Shown here one piece after another: positions 22,381 to 31,270 of a stretch of 33,993 bases of DNA. Both the position numbers and the translations under genes were made by a program. How positions within the stretch are numbered: the first letter of the stretch is position 1; the number at the start of each line of letters is the position of its first letter. The notes beneath the pieces are model-generated. The model did not search any database and had not been told where the DNA came from. It worked only from the letters and a program-made list of their open reading frames with translations. The DNA is from Asaia bogorensis (GTDB lineage: Bacteria > Pseudomonadota > Alphaproteobacteria > Reyranellales > Reyranellaceae), in contig CAMDCE010000010.1 of the NCBI GenBank assembly GCA_945889625.1, forward strand, positions 74,637 to 108,629. The letters are read 5' to 3'.

Positions 22381-23445
22381 ATGCTCAAGATCCAATCCAA
22401 AGCCGCTGCCATCGCCCTGAATCGCCGCGCCCTCCTGGCGGCCGCCGGAGCGGCCGCTGCCGCCCTCACCGCGCCGCGCCTCGCGCGCGCCCAGGCCAAG
22501 GAGGTCGTGATTGGCGGTGCCGCCAGCCACAAGGGCTTCGTCGAGAAGGTGATCGCTCCTGAGTTCGAGAAGAAGACCGGCGCCAAGGTCATGTTCGAGG
22601 GCACGCGTTCGCTGGTCAATCTCGAGAAGATGCAGAAGAACAAGGACAAGCAATACCTGTCGGTCGTCATGATGGACGACCCCGTCATGATCCCGGCGGT
22701 CGCGGAGGGCCTGCTGGAGAAGATGACGCCTGCCAAGGTTCCAGCGATGGCCACGCTGAAGCCGGGCACGATCCACATGGACGGCATGTGGGTGAACTAC
22801 CTGCAGCCGCTGCTGGGGATCGCCTACAACCCGAAGATCATGAAGACGCCGCCCCCGTCATGGGCCGAGGTTTACGATCCCAAATACAAGGGCCGGATCA
22901 TCCTGCCGTCACTGCAGAACACCGAAGGACTCGCCAACCTGTTCATGGCGGCGCACCTCGCCACCGGCAAGCCGATGGCCGAGGCGCAGAAAGACATCGA
23001 CGCGGCATTCAAGAAGCTGGCGACGCTGAAGCCCAACCTGCTGACCGTCTATACGCAGATGCCGCAGGCCTACAACCTGCTCGAGCAGGGCGAGGGCTAC
23101 ATGATCTCGAGCGCCTTCACCCAGGTCGCGATCGAGCGCAAGACCAGCGGCGCGCCGGTCGACATCGCCGCGCCCAAGGAAGGAATGTTCGCCATGCCGT
23201 CCGGTGTGGCGCTGGTCAAGGGCGCGCCGCAGCCCGAGCTGGCGGCGGCCTTCGTCAACACGATGCTGGACCTCGATGTGCAGGCCAAGCTCGCCGCCAC
23301 CACGACGTCGCTGCCGGTGCAGAAGGACCTTCCGGCGCCCGCCGGCATGCCGACCGGTGTCACCGTGCACGCCACTGACTGGAAGTTCGTCGCCGACAAC
23401 CGCGCGGAGTGGGTCAAGCGCTGGGATCGCGAGATGGCGATGTGA
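22381..23445 (+). CDS. ABC transporter substrate-binding protein, Tat-exported, iron/polyamine-type (family 1)
   Basis: The 354-residue protein starts with a twin-arginine signal peptide (LNRRALLAAAGAAAAALTAP, cleavage near ARAQA, about residue 38). The mature protein reads KEVVIGGAASHKGFVEKVIAPEFEKKTGAKV, then SVVMMDDPVMIPAVAEGLLEKM, GIAYNPKIMKTPPPSWAEVYDPKYKGRIILPSLQNTEG and GEGYMISSAFTQVAIERKTSGAPV, the pattern of PotD/FbpA-like solute-binding proteins. The ligand is not evident, but the downstream amidohydrolase, racemase-like and allantoinase-like genes suggest a nitrogen-rich small molecule. Tat export implies a folded or cofactor-bearing protein. Confidence 0.88.
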   Translation: MLKIQSKAAAIALNRRALLAAAGAAAAALTAPRLARAQAKEVVIGGAASHKGFVEKVIAPEFEKKTGAKVMFEGTRSLVNLEKMQKNKDKQYLSVVMMDDPVMIPAVAEGLLEKMTPAKVPAMATLKPGTIHMDGMWVNYLQPLLGIAYNPKIMKTPPPSWAEVYDPKYKGRIILPSLQNTEGLANLFMAAHLATGKPMAEAQKDIDAAFKKLATLKPNLLTVYTQMPQAYNLLEQGEGYMISSAFTQVAIERKTSGAPVDIAAPKEGMFAMPSGVALVKGAPQPELAAAFVNTMLDLDVQAKLAATTTSLPVQKDLPAPAGMPTGVTVHATDWKFVADNRAEWVKRWDREMAM

Positions 23446-23500
23446 CCTGGCGACGTGACACGGCTGAAGGCCATGTCATGCCGGGTAAAGTGAGGGATCC

Positions 23501-24561
<1,061 letters not shown>

Positions 24562-24565
<4 letters not shown>

Positions 24566-25398
24566 CCGCCTGGCGGCGCATCGATCCGGTGGCCCTGCTG
24601 GCGGCGCCCGCGGTGATCTACCTGGCCGTCGTCTACGCCTTTCCTCTCGTCTGGCTCCTGCTCAAGAGCTTCAGCGGACCGTCGGGGCTGACGCTGCAGC
24701 CCTACATCGCCTTCATGAGCGATCCCTTCAACTGGCGTGTCATGGGCAACACGCTGCGCGTCGCCTTCTGGGTCACGCTGGTATGTTTCCTGGTCGGCTA
24801 TCCAGCCGCCTTCGCGCTGGCACGCGCCGGCGTGGTCCTGCAGATCGTGATGCTGGTCGCCATCATCCTCCCGCTCTCGATCGGCGCCGTGGTGAAGGCA
24901 TTCGCCTGGCAGATCGTCCTGCGCCGCAACGGCGTAGTCAGCCAGGTGCTGGTCGGTCTCGGCATCTGGGACGAGCCGCAGCGCCTGCTGTTCACCGAAT
25001 CCGGCCTCGTGCTGGGCGCCGCCAACATCTTCCTGCCTTTCATGATCCTGCCGATCTATTCGGTGGTGAAGCTGATCGACCCGCGCCTCAGCGAAGCGGG
25101 TGCGACCCTGGGAGCGACGCCGCTCTACCGCTTCACGCGCGTGACGCTGCCGCTGACGCTGCCGGGCATCGTCTCCGGCATCGCCTTCGTGTTCTCGATG
25201 AGCGTGTCGATGTTCGTCATCCCCTCGCTGTTGATCGGCGACCGCTTCCAGACGCTGTCGACGCTCACCGGGCGATCGTTCCTGCTGATGCGCAACGAGC
25301 AGCTCGGCTCGACCACGGCGGTGATCCTGCTGGCGCTCGCCGTGTCCATCGTCGTGGGCTCGACCTGGCTGGGCCGGCGCCTGGGCGGCAACACGTGA
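24562..25398 (+). CDS. ABC transporter permease 1 (PotB type)
   Basis: The 278-residue membrane protein has six helices. The start MTAWRRIDPVALLAAPAVIYLAVVYAFPLVWLLLKSF and the later EAGATLGATPLYRFTRVTLPLTLPGIVSG (the EAA loop that docks on the ATPase) are typical. The long first periplasmic loop (SGPSGLTLQPYIAFMSDPFNWRV) matches PotB/H-like permeases. The gene overlaps the ATPase by four bases and the second permease by four bases (GTGA). Confidence 0.93.
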
Positions 25399-26195
25399 CC
25401 GCGTCCGAGCGCCTGGCCAGGGGCCTGATGTGGTTCTCGGCCTTCGTCGTCGTGGTGTTCCTGATGACGCCGCTCCTGGTCACCGTGGCGGTGTCGTTCG
25501 GCTCGTCCTCGGTCTTCACCCTTCCGCCGCCCGACTGGTCGTTGCGCTGGTACCAGCGGCTCGCCGACGAGCGGGGCCTCCTGCCGGCGCTCCTGATCTC
25601 GCTGCAGGTCGCCGCGCTCGCGACGGCGGTCGCCATGATCCTGGGCACCCTTTGTGCCATCGCCGTGGTGCGCGCCCGCTTCCCGGGACGCGATTCCATC
25701 CTGACCTTCCTGGTCTCGCCGCTGATGCTGCCGGGCCTGGTGATCGGCATCGCCATGCTGCAGGGCTTCAAGGCGATGGGCCTGCGTGACATCTATGGCA
25801 GCCTGATCATCGCCCATGTCGTCATCACGCTGCCTTTCGTCGTGCGCACCGTGGTCGGCGCCCTGTCGCTGTTCGACTTCTCGTTGATCGATGCGGCCCG
25901 CACATTGGGCTATTCCTATCCGGCCGCGCTGCTGCGCGTGCTGGTGCCGTCGCTCGGGCCGGCCTTCCTGACCTCCGGCATGTTCGCCTTCCTCGCCTCG
26001 GTCGAGAATTACCCGATCTCGATCTTCTTTACCGACGCCTGGACCAAGACCCTGCCGATCCAGGTGCTGCAATACGTCGACGAGCATCCCGACCCGACCA
26101 TTGCCGCCATTTCCGCCGGCATGGTGCTGCTCGCCATCCTGGCGCTCATCGTCGGCGACAGGCTGGTCGGCCTGCGCAAACTCGCGGAGTTCTAG
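25395..26195 (+). CDS. ABC transporter permease 2 (PotC type)
   Basis: The 266-residue protein starts at GTG 25395, overlapping permease 1 by GTGA; the frame is open further upstream but there it shadows permease 1. It has MWFSAFVVVVFLMTPLLVTVAVSFGSSSVFTLPPPDWSLRWYQRL at the start, as in PotC/I, and the EAA-like loop DAARTLGYSYPAALLRVLVPSLGPAFLTS. There are six membrane helices. It pairs with permease 1. The amidohydrolase ATG follows two bases after its stop. Confidence 0.93.
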   Translation: MTASERLARGLMWFSAFVVVVFLMTPLLVTVAVSFGSSSVFTLPPPDWSLRWYQRLADERGLLPALLISLQVAALATAVAMILGTLCAIAVVRARFPGRDSILTFLVSPLMLPGLVIGIAMLQGFKAMGLRDIYGSLIIAHVVITLPFVVRTVVGALSLFDFSLIDAARTLGYSYPAALLRVLVPSLGPAFLTSGMFAFLASVENYPISIFFTDAWTKTLPIQVLQYVDEHPDPTIAAISAGMVLLAILALIVGDRLVGLRKLAEF

Positions 26196-26197
26196 CC

Positions 26198-27553
26198 ATG
26201 ACCGATGCGCCAAAGCCCTGCGACCTCCTGGTCACCGCCGACATCCTGCTGACGCTGGACGCCGGCAGCCGCATCCTGAAGGACGCAGCCATTGCCGTGG
26301 TCGGCCGCGACATTGCCGAGGTCGGGTCGGCGGCCGACCTCGCCCGGCGCTGGGCGCCGGCGGCGTCGGTCGAAGGCCGAGGCCGGCTGGTCATGCCCGG
26401 CATGGTCAACGTCCACAACCACACGCCTCTCATGATCACGCGCGGCATGATCGAGGATATCGGCCACGCGCCGATGTACACGCCGGGCATCCCGCAGGGC
26501 CATTGGCTCGGCGCCGAGGAGACCTATGCGCTGTCGTTACTCGGCATGTACGAGCTGCTGCGCGCCGGCAACACCACGGTGGTCGATTTCTACCGCCATC
26601 CCGGCTCGTGCGCCCGTGCTGCGGCGGAGCTCGGTTTGCGCGCCGTCATCACCGGCCGCGTCCACGACGCCGATCCCGAGGCGCTGACCCTCGGCCGCTA
26701 CGAGCACAGCCGCGTCATTGGCGAGGCAAGTCTCAAGGAGAACGCCGACCTGATCGAGCAGTGGGACGGCCATGACGACGGCCGCATCCGTTGCGACTGG
26801 GGTCCGCATGCGCCCGACACCTGCTCGGACGACCTGCTGCGCGAGGTGGCACGGCTGTCGACCGGACGCGGCAAGGTGCACACCCACCTGGCGCAGATGC
26901 GCGGTGAGGTGAAGGTGATCAAGGCGCGCAGCGGCCTGACGCCGCCGCAGCTCCTCGACAAGCTCGGCCTGCTGACCGACCGCCTGATCGCCGCGCATTG
27001 CATCCATATGGGGCCGGACGACGTGGCGCTATGCGGCAAGGCCGGCATCACCGTGGCGCACGCCCCGATCGGCAACGCCAAGGGCGGGCAGATCGCGCCG
27101 ATCGTCGAGCTTGCCGAGGCAGGCTGCCGCATCACGCTCTGCACCGATGCCGCGAGCGGCGACCTGATCGAGGCAATGCGCTGGGCCATCGCCATGCAGC
27201 GCATCCATCGCCAGGGCAGCGTGCTCGACGCCCGCACGGTACTCGACTGGGGCACGCGCCAGGGCGCCGAGGCGATCGGCTGGGGCGATCGGATCGGCTC
27301 ACTCGAGGCGGGCAAGCGCGCCGACATCGTCCTGCTCGACCTGCGCTCGCCTGCGCTGGCGCCGATTATCGACGGCTACGGCGCCGTCGTGCACAGTGCG
27401 TCCGGGCAGAATGTCGACACGGTGATCGTCGATGGCCGAGTGGTGCTGGCTGGCGGCCGGCTTGCCACGGCCGACGGCGACGCCATCGTGGCGCAAGCCC
27501 AGGCGGCGGCCGGCGCGTTGTGGCAGCGTGCGGGTCGCCAGCCGATCGTCTAG
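26198..27553 (+). CDS. amidohydrolase / deaminase of the SsnA-AtzA-MtaD group
   Basis: The 451-residue metal-dependent hydrolase has the N-terminal beta-sandwich strands (DLLVTADILLTLDAGSRILKDAAIAVVG) and a TIM barrel with metal ligands His73 and His75 (VNVHNHTPLM), His228/His230 (VHTHLAQ), His267 (AAHCIHMG) and Asp317 (LCTDAAS). Asp at that last position and the HCIHM segment are typical of the chlorohydrolase/deaminase branch, whose members act on triazines, guanine, SAH or related amides. It lies directly between the ABC permease and the racemase-like gene, so it should process the imported compound, perhaps by removing an amino group or opening a cyclic amide. Confidence 0.9.
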   Translation: MTDAPKPCDLLVTADILLTLDAGSRILKDAAIAVVGRDIAEVGSAADLARRWAPAASVEGRGRLVMPGMVNVHNHTPLMITRGMIEDIGHAPMYTPGIPQGHWLGAEETYALSLLGMYELLRAGNTTVVDFYRHPGSCARAAAELGLRAVITGRVHDADPEALTLGRYEHSRVIGEASLKENADLIEQWDGHDDGRIRCDWGPHAPDTCSDDLLREVARLSTGRGKVHTHLAQMRGEVKVIKARSGLTPPQLLDKLGLLTDRLIAAHCIHMGPDDVALCGKAGITVAHAPIGNAKGGQIAPIVELAEAGCRITLCTDAASGDLIEAMRWAIAMQRIHRQGSVLDARTVLDWGTRQGAEAIGWGDRIGSLEAGKRADIVLLDLRSPALAPIIDGYGAVVHSASGQNVDTVIVDGRVVLAGGRLATADGDAIVAQAQAAAGALWQRAGRQPIV

Positions 27554-27568
27554 CCGCGAAGGGCCGTC

Positions 27569-27586
27569 ATGAAGATCCCCCGATGA
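27569..27586 (+). promoter_or_regulatory. five-codon leader ORF coupled to the racemase-like gene
   Basis: GAAGGG (27558-27563) stands five bases before ATG 27569, which opens MKIPR and stops at TGA 27584-27586. That stop overlaps the ATG (27583) of the next gene, which has no ribosome-binding site of its own. The first nine bases of both starts are alike (ATGAAGATC, ATGAAGATA), suggesting a small duplication. Confidence 0.45.
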
Positions 27587-28332
27587 AGATACTCGTCGCC
27601 AATCCCAACACCTCGGCCGGTGTCACAGACCGCCTTGTGGCCGCCGGCAAGCTGGTGGCGAGTCCCGGCACCGAGCTGCTGCCGATGACCGCGCCGCGCG
27701 GCGTGCCCTATATCGCCACCCGCGCCGAGGCGGCGATCGGCAGCGCCGTCATGCTGGAGATGCTGGCGGAGAAGCGCGGCACCTTCGACGCCGCCATCGT
27801 CGCGGCGTTCGGCGATCCGGGCCTCGGCGGTGCGCGTGAGCTGTTCGATTTTCCCGTGATTGGCATGGCGGAGGCGGCGATGCTGGTGGCCTGCACGCTT
27901 GGCCGGAAGTTCGCCATCGTGAGCTTCGCCAAGGCGCTGGAGCCGTGGTTCGCCGAGATCGTCGACTGGCACGGTCTGTCGGGCCGCTGCGCGGCGATCC
28001 GCATGCTCGATGAGGCGTTCAAGTCGATCGACGATGTGCAGGACGAGAAGGAGCCGTTGCTCGTCGATCTGGCCAATCGCGTTGTCCGCGACCACGGCGC
28101 CGACGTCGTGATCCTGGCCGGCGCACCGCTCGCCGGCCTCGCCAACAAGATCAGGAACCGCGTTGCCGTGCCGCTGGTCGACGGCATCCAGGCCGCGGTG
28201 ACGATGGCGGAGGGCCTCGTGCGCCTCAATCCACGCAAGGCGACCGCCGGCACCTATCGCCGGCCCGGGCCGAAGGACTCGAAGGGCTTGAGCCAGAAGC
28301 TCGCCGATGTGATCGCGCACCGTGACACGTGA
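27583..28332 (+). CDS. aspartate/glutamate/hydantoin-racemase-like protein lacking both catalytic Cys
   Basis: The 249-residue protein begins MKILVANPNTSAGVTDRLVAAG, the N-terminal word of hydantoin and allantoin racemases. The first catalytic segment reads IVAAFGDPGLGGARE: the Cys usually found before FGDPG is Ala75. The second reads VVILAGAPLAGLA: the usual Cys of the LGCAG motif is Gly180. Without both Cys the two-base racemase mechanism cannot work. The fold is intact and the sequence is otherwise well kept, so the protein probably has another role, such as a lyase or isomerase as in maleate isomerase relatives. It sits between the amidohydrolase and the allantoinase-like gene, overlapping the latter by 11 bases. 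Confidence 0.85.
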   Translation: MKILVANPNTSAGVTDRLVAAGKLVASPGTELLPMTAPRGVPYIATRAEAAIGSAVMLEMLAEKRGTFDAAIVAAFGDPGLGGARELFDFPVIGMAEAAMLVACTLGRKFAIVSFAKALEPWFAEIVDWHGLSGRCAAIRMLDEAFKSIDDVQDEKEPLLVDLANRVVRDHGADVVILAGAPLAGLANKIRNRVAVPLVDGIQAAVTMAEGLVRLNPRKATAGTYRRPGPKDSKGLSQKLADVIAHRDT

Positions 28333-29206
28333 CCTGAAAGGCTACGGCCGCACGCCGCCCAACCCGCAGTGGCCGGGCCAGGCGCGCGTCGCCGTGTCGT
28401 TCGTGATCAATTTCGAGGAGGGCGCGGAGATGTCGCTGTCCTCGGGCGATCCGCATAACGAGAAGGTCTACGAGGTCACCGACGAGGTCGTGGGCATGCC
28501 CGATCGCTGCATGGAATCGCACTTCGAGTACGGCACCAGAGCGGCGTGGTGGCGCATCGCCGACACGCTGGAGCGGCTGGGCGTTCCGGCCACCGTCAGC
28601 AGCTGCGGGATGGCGGCGCAGCTCTCGTCCTGGCTGATCGAGGATGCCGTCAAGCGCGGCCACGAGATCTCCTGCCACGGCTGGCGCTGGGAAAAGCACG
28701 CCCATATGGAAGAAGCGGCCGAGCGCAAGTCCATTGCCGACACCGTGCGCGTGCTCGCCGAGATCGCCGGCACGCGTCCCGTCGGCTGGCACACCCGTTC
28801 GACACCCTCACCCAACACGCGCCGCCTTCTCGTCGAGGAAGGCGGCTTCCTCTACGACAGCGACGACTATTCCGACGACCTGCCGTTCTTCGTCGACGTC
28901 TCGGGCAAGCGGCATCTGGTGCTGCCCTACAGTTTCGACACCAACGACATGCACTATCACCAGGGCTTCCACCGCTTCGTGACGGCGCGCGACTTCGCCG
29001 AGTACACCAACGACGCCTTCGACACGCTATGGACTGAAGGAGAGCGACAGCCGAAGATGATGTCGATCGGCCTGCACCTACGCATGATCGGCCGGCCCGG
29101 CCGCATCGCCGCACTCGACCGCATCGTCAGTCATATGAAGCAGAAGGGTGGCGCCTGGTTCGCCACGCGCCGGCAGATCGCCGAGCATTGGCGCTCGCAG
29201 TTCTAG
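28322..29206 (+). CDS. PuuE-like polysaccharide-deacetylase-fold allantoinase
   Basis: The 294-residue protein starts at GTG 28322 (MTRDLKGYGRTPPNPQWPGQARVAVSFVINFEEGAEMS), a start almost identical in pattern to cofactor-independent allantoinase PuuE. Further marks are the late SCHGWRWEKHAHMEEAAERKSI (about 118-139), GWHTRSTPSPNTRRLLVEEGGFLYDSDDYSDDLPFFV, and LPYSFDTNDMHY. These enzymes open a cyclic ureide or imide ring. The exact substrate here need not be allantoin, since no urate oxidase or allantoicase is encoded nearby. Its stop overlaps the stop of the convergent thioesterase gene. Confidence 0.88.
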   Translation: MTRDLKGYGRTPPNPQWPGQARVAVSFVINFEEGAEMSLSSGDPHNEKVYEVTDEVVGMPDRCMESHFEYGTRAAWWRIADTLERLGVPATVSSCGMAAQLSSWLIEDAVKRGHEISCHGWRWEKHAHMEEAAERKSIADTVRVLAEIAGTRPVGWHTRSTPSPNTRRLLVEEGGFLYDSDDYSDDLPFFVDVSGKRHLVLPYSFDTNDMHYHQGFHRFVTARDFAEYTNDAFDTLWTEGERQPKMMSIGLHLRMIGRPGRIAALDRIVSHMKQKGGAWFATRRQIAEHWRSQF

Positions 29207-29673
29207 GCCTTCTTCGGCCGCACGATCTTGACGGTGCAGGTGGCGTGGACGATCAGGCGGTCCTTGTCGTCGCGCAGGTCGCCTTCGAGGAAGCCCACCG
29301 AACCGCCCCAGCGCAGCACCCGGCCTTCGGCGATCACCTCGCCGGGACCGACGGCATCGAGAAAGCTGACCTTGAGCTCGAGCGTCGGCACGGCGCAGGC
29401 GAAGCGGCCCTTGGCGAGGGCTGCGTGGGCCATGGCGATGTCGACCATGCCGGTGAGAAAGCCGCCCTGGCAGATCGTACCCTTGGAATGACAGAAGGCC
29501 GGCACGATCCTGAAGCGGCAGCGGCAGATGCCGCGCTCCGAATCGACCGACAGGAAGTCGCCGTTCAGCAGGTGCGTCGGCTCGACCCTGTTGTCCTGGA
29601 TGTGGCGCAGCATGTCGGCGTCGCTCATCGAGGTCGCGTCGACGCCGACGAAGTCGGGATGGGTCGAGTTCAT
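29203..29673 (-). CDS. hotdog-fold thioesterase (PaaI/4HBT type)
   Basis: The 156-residue protein starts at ATG 29673 and has the hotdog pattern: HLLNGDFLSVDSERGICRCRFRIVP, then KGTICQGGFLTGMVDIAMAHAAL (about 64-86), the central helix with QGG where most PaaI proteins have HGG. VPTLELKVSFLDAVGPGEVIAEGRVLRWGGSVGFLEGDLRD follows. It should cleave an acyl- or aroyl-CoA. It lies on the minus strand just after the MarR gene and faces the oxygenase-like operon, whose dead-end CoA thioesters it might release, as PaaI does in phenylacetate catabolism. Its stop overlaps that of the PuuE-like gene by two bases. Confidence 0.85.
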   Translation of the reverse strand: MNSTHPDFVGVDATSMSDADMLRHIQDNRVEPTHLLNGDFLSVDSERGICRCRFRIVPAFCHSKGTICQGGFLTGMVDIAMAHAALAKGRFACAVPTLELKVSFLDAVGPGEVIAEGRVLRWGGSVGFLEGDLRDDKDRLIVHATCTVKIVRPKKA

Positions 29674-29683
29674 GGCGCGCGAA

Positions 29684-30172
29684 CTATAGCGAGCGCGTAC
29701 CGCTGCGCACCTTTTCCAGGAGCTGGATCAAAGTCCGCGTTTCGGCCGACGAAAGGCCTGCGGCGATGCGCTTCTCGTGCGAGCGCACCAGCCGCGCGAA
29801 GCGCGCCAGCGCCTTGCCACCCGAAGGCGTGAGTGCAAGCGCGTGCGTGCGCCCATCGGTCGGCGAGGCCCGACGAACCAGAAGCCCCCGCGCCTGCAGG
29901 CGGTCGAGGATGGGAACCAGCGTCGAGCGGTCGATGCCGAGCGCCCGGGCAAGCGCCATCTGGCTGAGGCCCGCGTTGCGCTCGACCAGCACCAGCAGGC
30001 CGAACTCGCCTGGCGTCAGCGCCTGGCCGGCCCTGGCGAAGGTGGCGGCGAAATCGGCGAACACCGCCGACTGGGTGCGGCGCAACACATAGCCCAGCAG
30101 CGAGGGCAGCACGCCGAGATCGAGTATTTGCGCCGGCGGCTTGACCACGGAAGCAGTGGGTAGACGAGCCAT
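29684..30172 (-). CDS. MarR-family transcriptional regulator
   Basis: The 162-residue protein starts at ATG 30172 (MARLPTASVVKPPAQILDLG); a longer open frame exists upstream but covers the operator. The winged helix is clear: LTPGEFGLLVLVERNAGLSQMALARALGIDRSTLVPILDRLQARGLLVRRASPTDGRTHALALTPSG, with recognition helix DRSTLVPILDRL and wing DGRTHAL. MarR proteins of aromatic-degradation clusters usually respond to the CoA thioester. It is divergent from the reductase gene, and the palindrome at 30194-30212 lies between them. The thioesterase gene lies 10 bp downstream. Confidence 0.92.
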   Translation of the reverse strand: MARLPTASVVKPPAQILDLGVLPSLLGYVLRRTQSAVFADFAATFARAGQALTPGEFGLLVLVERNAGLSQMALARALGIDRSTLVPILDRLQARGLLVRRASPTDGRTHALALTPSGGKALARFARLVRSHEKRIAAGLSSAETRTLIQLLEKVRSGTRSL

Positions 30173-30193
30173 GGGCCAAGTGGTAAACCGCGA

Positions 30194-30212
30194 TTGTTTG
30201 GGGAGCAAACAA
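30194..30212 (+). promoter_or_regulatory. palindromic operator, probable MarR-family binding site
   Basis: TTGTTTG (30194-30200) and CAAACAA (30206-30212) form a perfect 7-bp inverted repeat around GGGAG. It lies 21 bases from each of the two divergent start codons (MarR at 30172 and reductase at 30233), so a bound dimer would block both promoters. Size and position match known MarR operators; the assignment is inference. Confidence 0.6.
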
Positions 30213-30232
30213 ATTCTGGCCCGCATCCCTTC

Positions 30233-31270
30233 ATGAGCTTCAAAGTCCACATCGTCCCCGCCCAGCGTACCATCGACGTTGCGACCGGCGGCACCATCCT
30301 GGAGGCGGCCCTCAACGCCGGCGTCGGCTATCCGTTCGGCTGCCAGTCGGGCAACTGCGGCGCCTGCAAGTCGCACCTCATCAAGGGCGAAGTGACGATG
30401 GAGGGCTATTCCGAGTTCGCGCTGTCGGACGAGGAGAAGGCGCGCGGCCTGATACTGGCCTGCCGCGCCGTGCCCTGGGAGGACTCCGAAGTCGCCTGGC
30501 TCGAGGAGGACGACCTGATCGTCCATCCCCGCCGACTGCTCGCCTGCAGGGTGACGGCGCTCGACGACGCCACGCACGACATCAAGCGCGTGCGGCTGGC
30601 GATCGAATCGGGCGGGCCGTACGACTTCTCCGCCGGCCAGTTCGCCTCCGTCACCTTCGAGGGCTGTCCGCCGCGCGACTATTCCATGGCCAACGTGCCG
30701 GGCGATCCGGTGCTCGAGTTCCACGTCCGCCGCACCGCGGGCGGCGCCACCAGCGCCCATGTCGCGGAAAAGCTCCAGGTTGGCGAAAGCGTTCGGGTCG
30801 AAGGCCCGTTCGGCACCTCCTATCTGCGCGAGAGCCATCGCGGACCGATCATCGCCGTCGCCGGCGGCTCAGGCATGGCGCCGCTGAAGTCGGTCGTCGA
30901 GCGGGCGCTGGCCAAGAGCTTGCCGCAGCACATCTACTTCTATTTCGGCGTCCGCAACGAGCGTGATCTCTACCTGAACGACCACTTCGCCGCGCTGGCC
31001 GAAAAACACGGCAACCTGCACTTCATGCCGGTGCTGAGTGACGGCGACGGCATGACCCGGCGGTGCGGCCTGGTCCACGAGGCGGTGGCCGCCGATTTCG
31101 ACGAGTTCGATGGCTGCAAGGCCTACCTCGCCGGCCCGCCGGTCATGGTCGAGGCGGCAACCAGACTGTTCGAGCAACGCGGCATGCGGCGCATCGATAT
31201 CCATGCCGACGCGTTCTATACGGCAGCCGAAATGGCGAGCGCCGGCAAAAAAACGGGAGCAGACCTATGA
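30233..31270 (+). CDS. 2Fe-2S ferredoxin-FAD-NAD(P)H reductase (PaaE/oxygenase-reductase type)
   Basis: The 345-residue protein starts at ATG 30233 (MSFKVHIVPAQRTIDVATGG). Domains: N-terminal plant-type ferredoxin with Cys37, Cys42, Cys45 and Cys77 (GCQSGNCGACKSH, ILACRA); an FAD domain with RDYSMAN (about 142-148); an NAD domain with AVAGGSGMAPLKSVVERAL and the end motif YLAGPPVMVEAA. The domain order ferredoxin-FAD-NAD is that of CDP-6-deoxyglucoseen, phenol and naphthalene oxygenase reductases; PaaE has the opposite order. It should pass electrons from NAD(P)H to the di-iron protein encoded two genes downstream. No ribosome-binding site is visible; the leader must be very short. Confidence 0.92.
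   Translation: MSFKVHIVPAQRTIDVATGGTILEAALNAGVGYPFGCQSGNCGACKSHLIKGEVTMEGYSEFALSDEEKARGLILACRAVPWEDSEVAWLEEDDLIVHPRRLLACRVTALDDATHDIKRVRLAIESGGPYDFSAGQFASVTFEGCPPRDYSMANVPGDPVLEFHVRRTAGGATSAHVAEKLQVGESVRVEGPFGTSYLRESHRGPIIAVAGGSGMAPLKSVVERALAKSLPQHIYFYFGVRNERDLYLNDHFAALAEKHGNLHFMPVLSDGDGMTRRCGLVHEAVAADFDEFDGCKAYLAGPPVMVEAATRLFEQRGMRRIDIHADAFYTAAEMASAGKKTGADL

Noticed and set aside
29203..29206. Overlapping stop codons of the PuuE-like and thioesterase genes as a regulatory feature
   Set aside because: Convergent four-base stop overlaps are common in compact genomes and need no special explanation.
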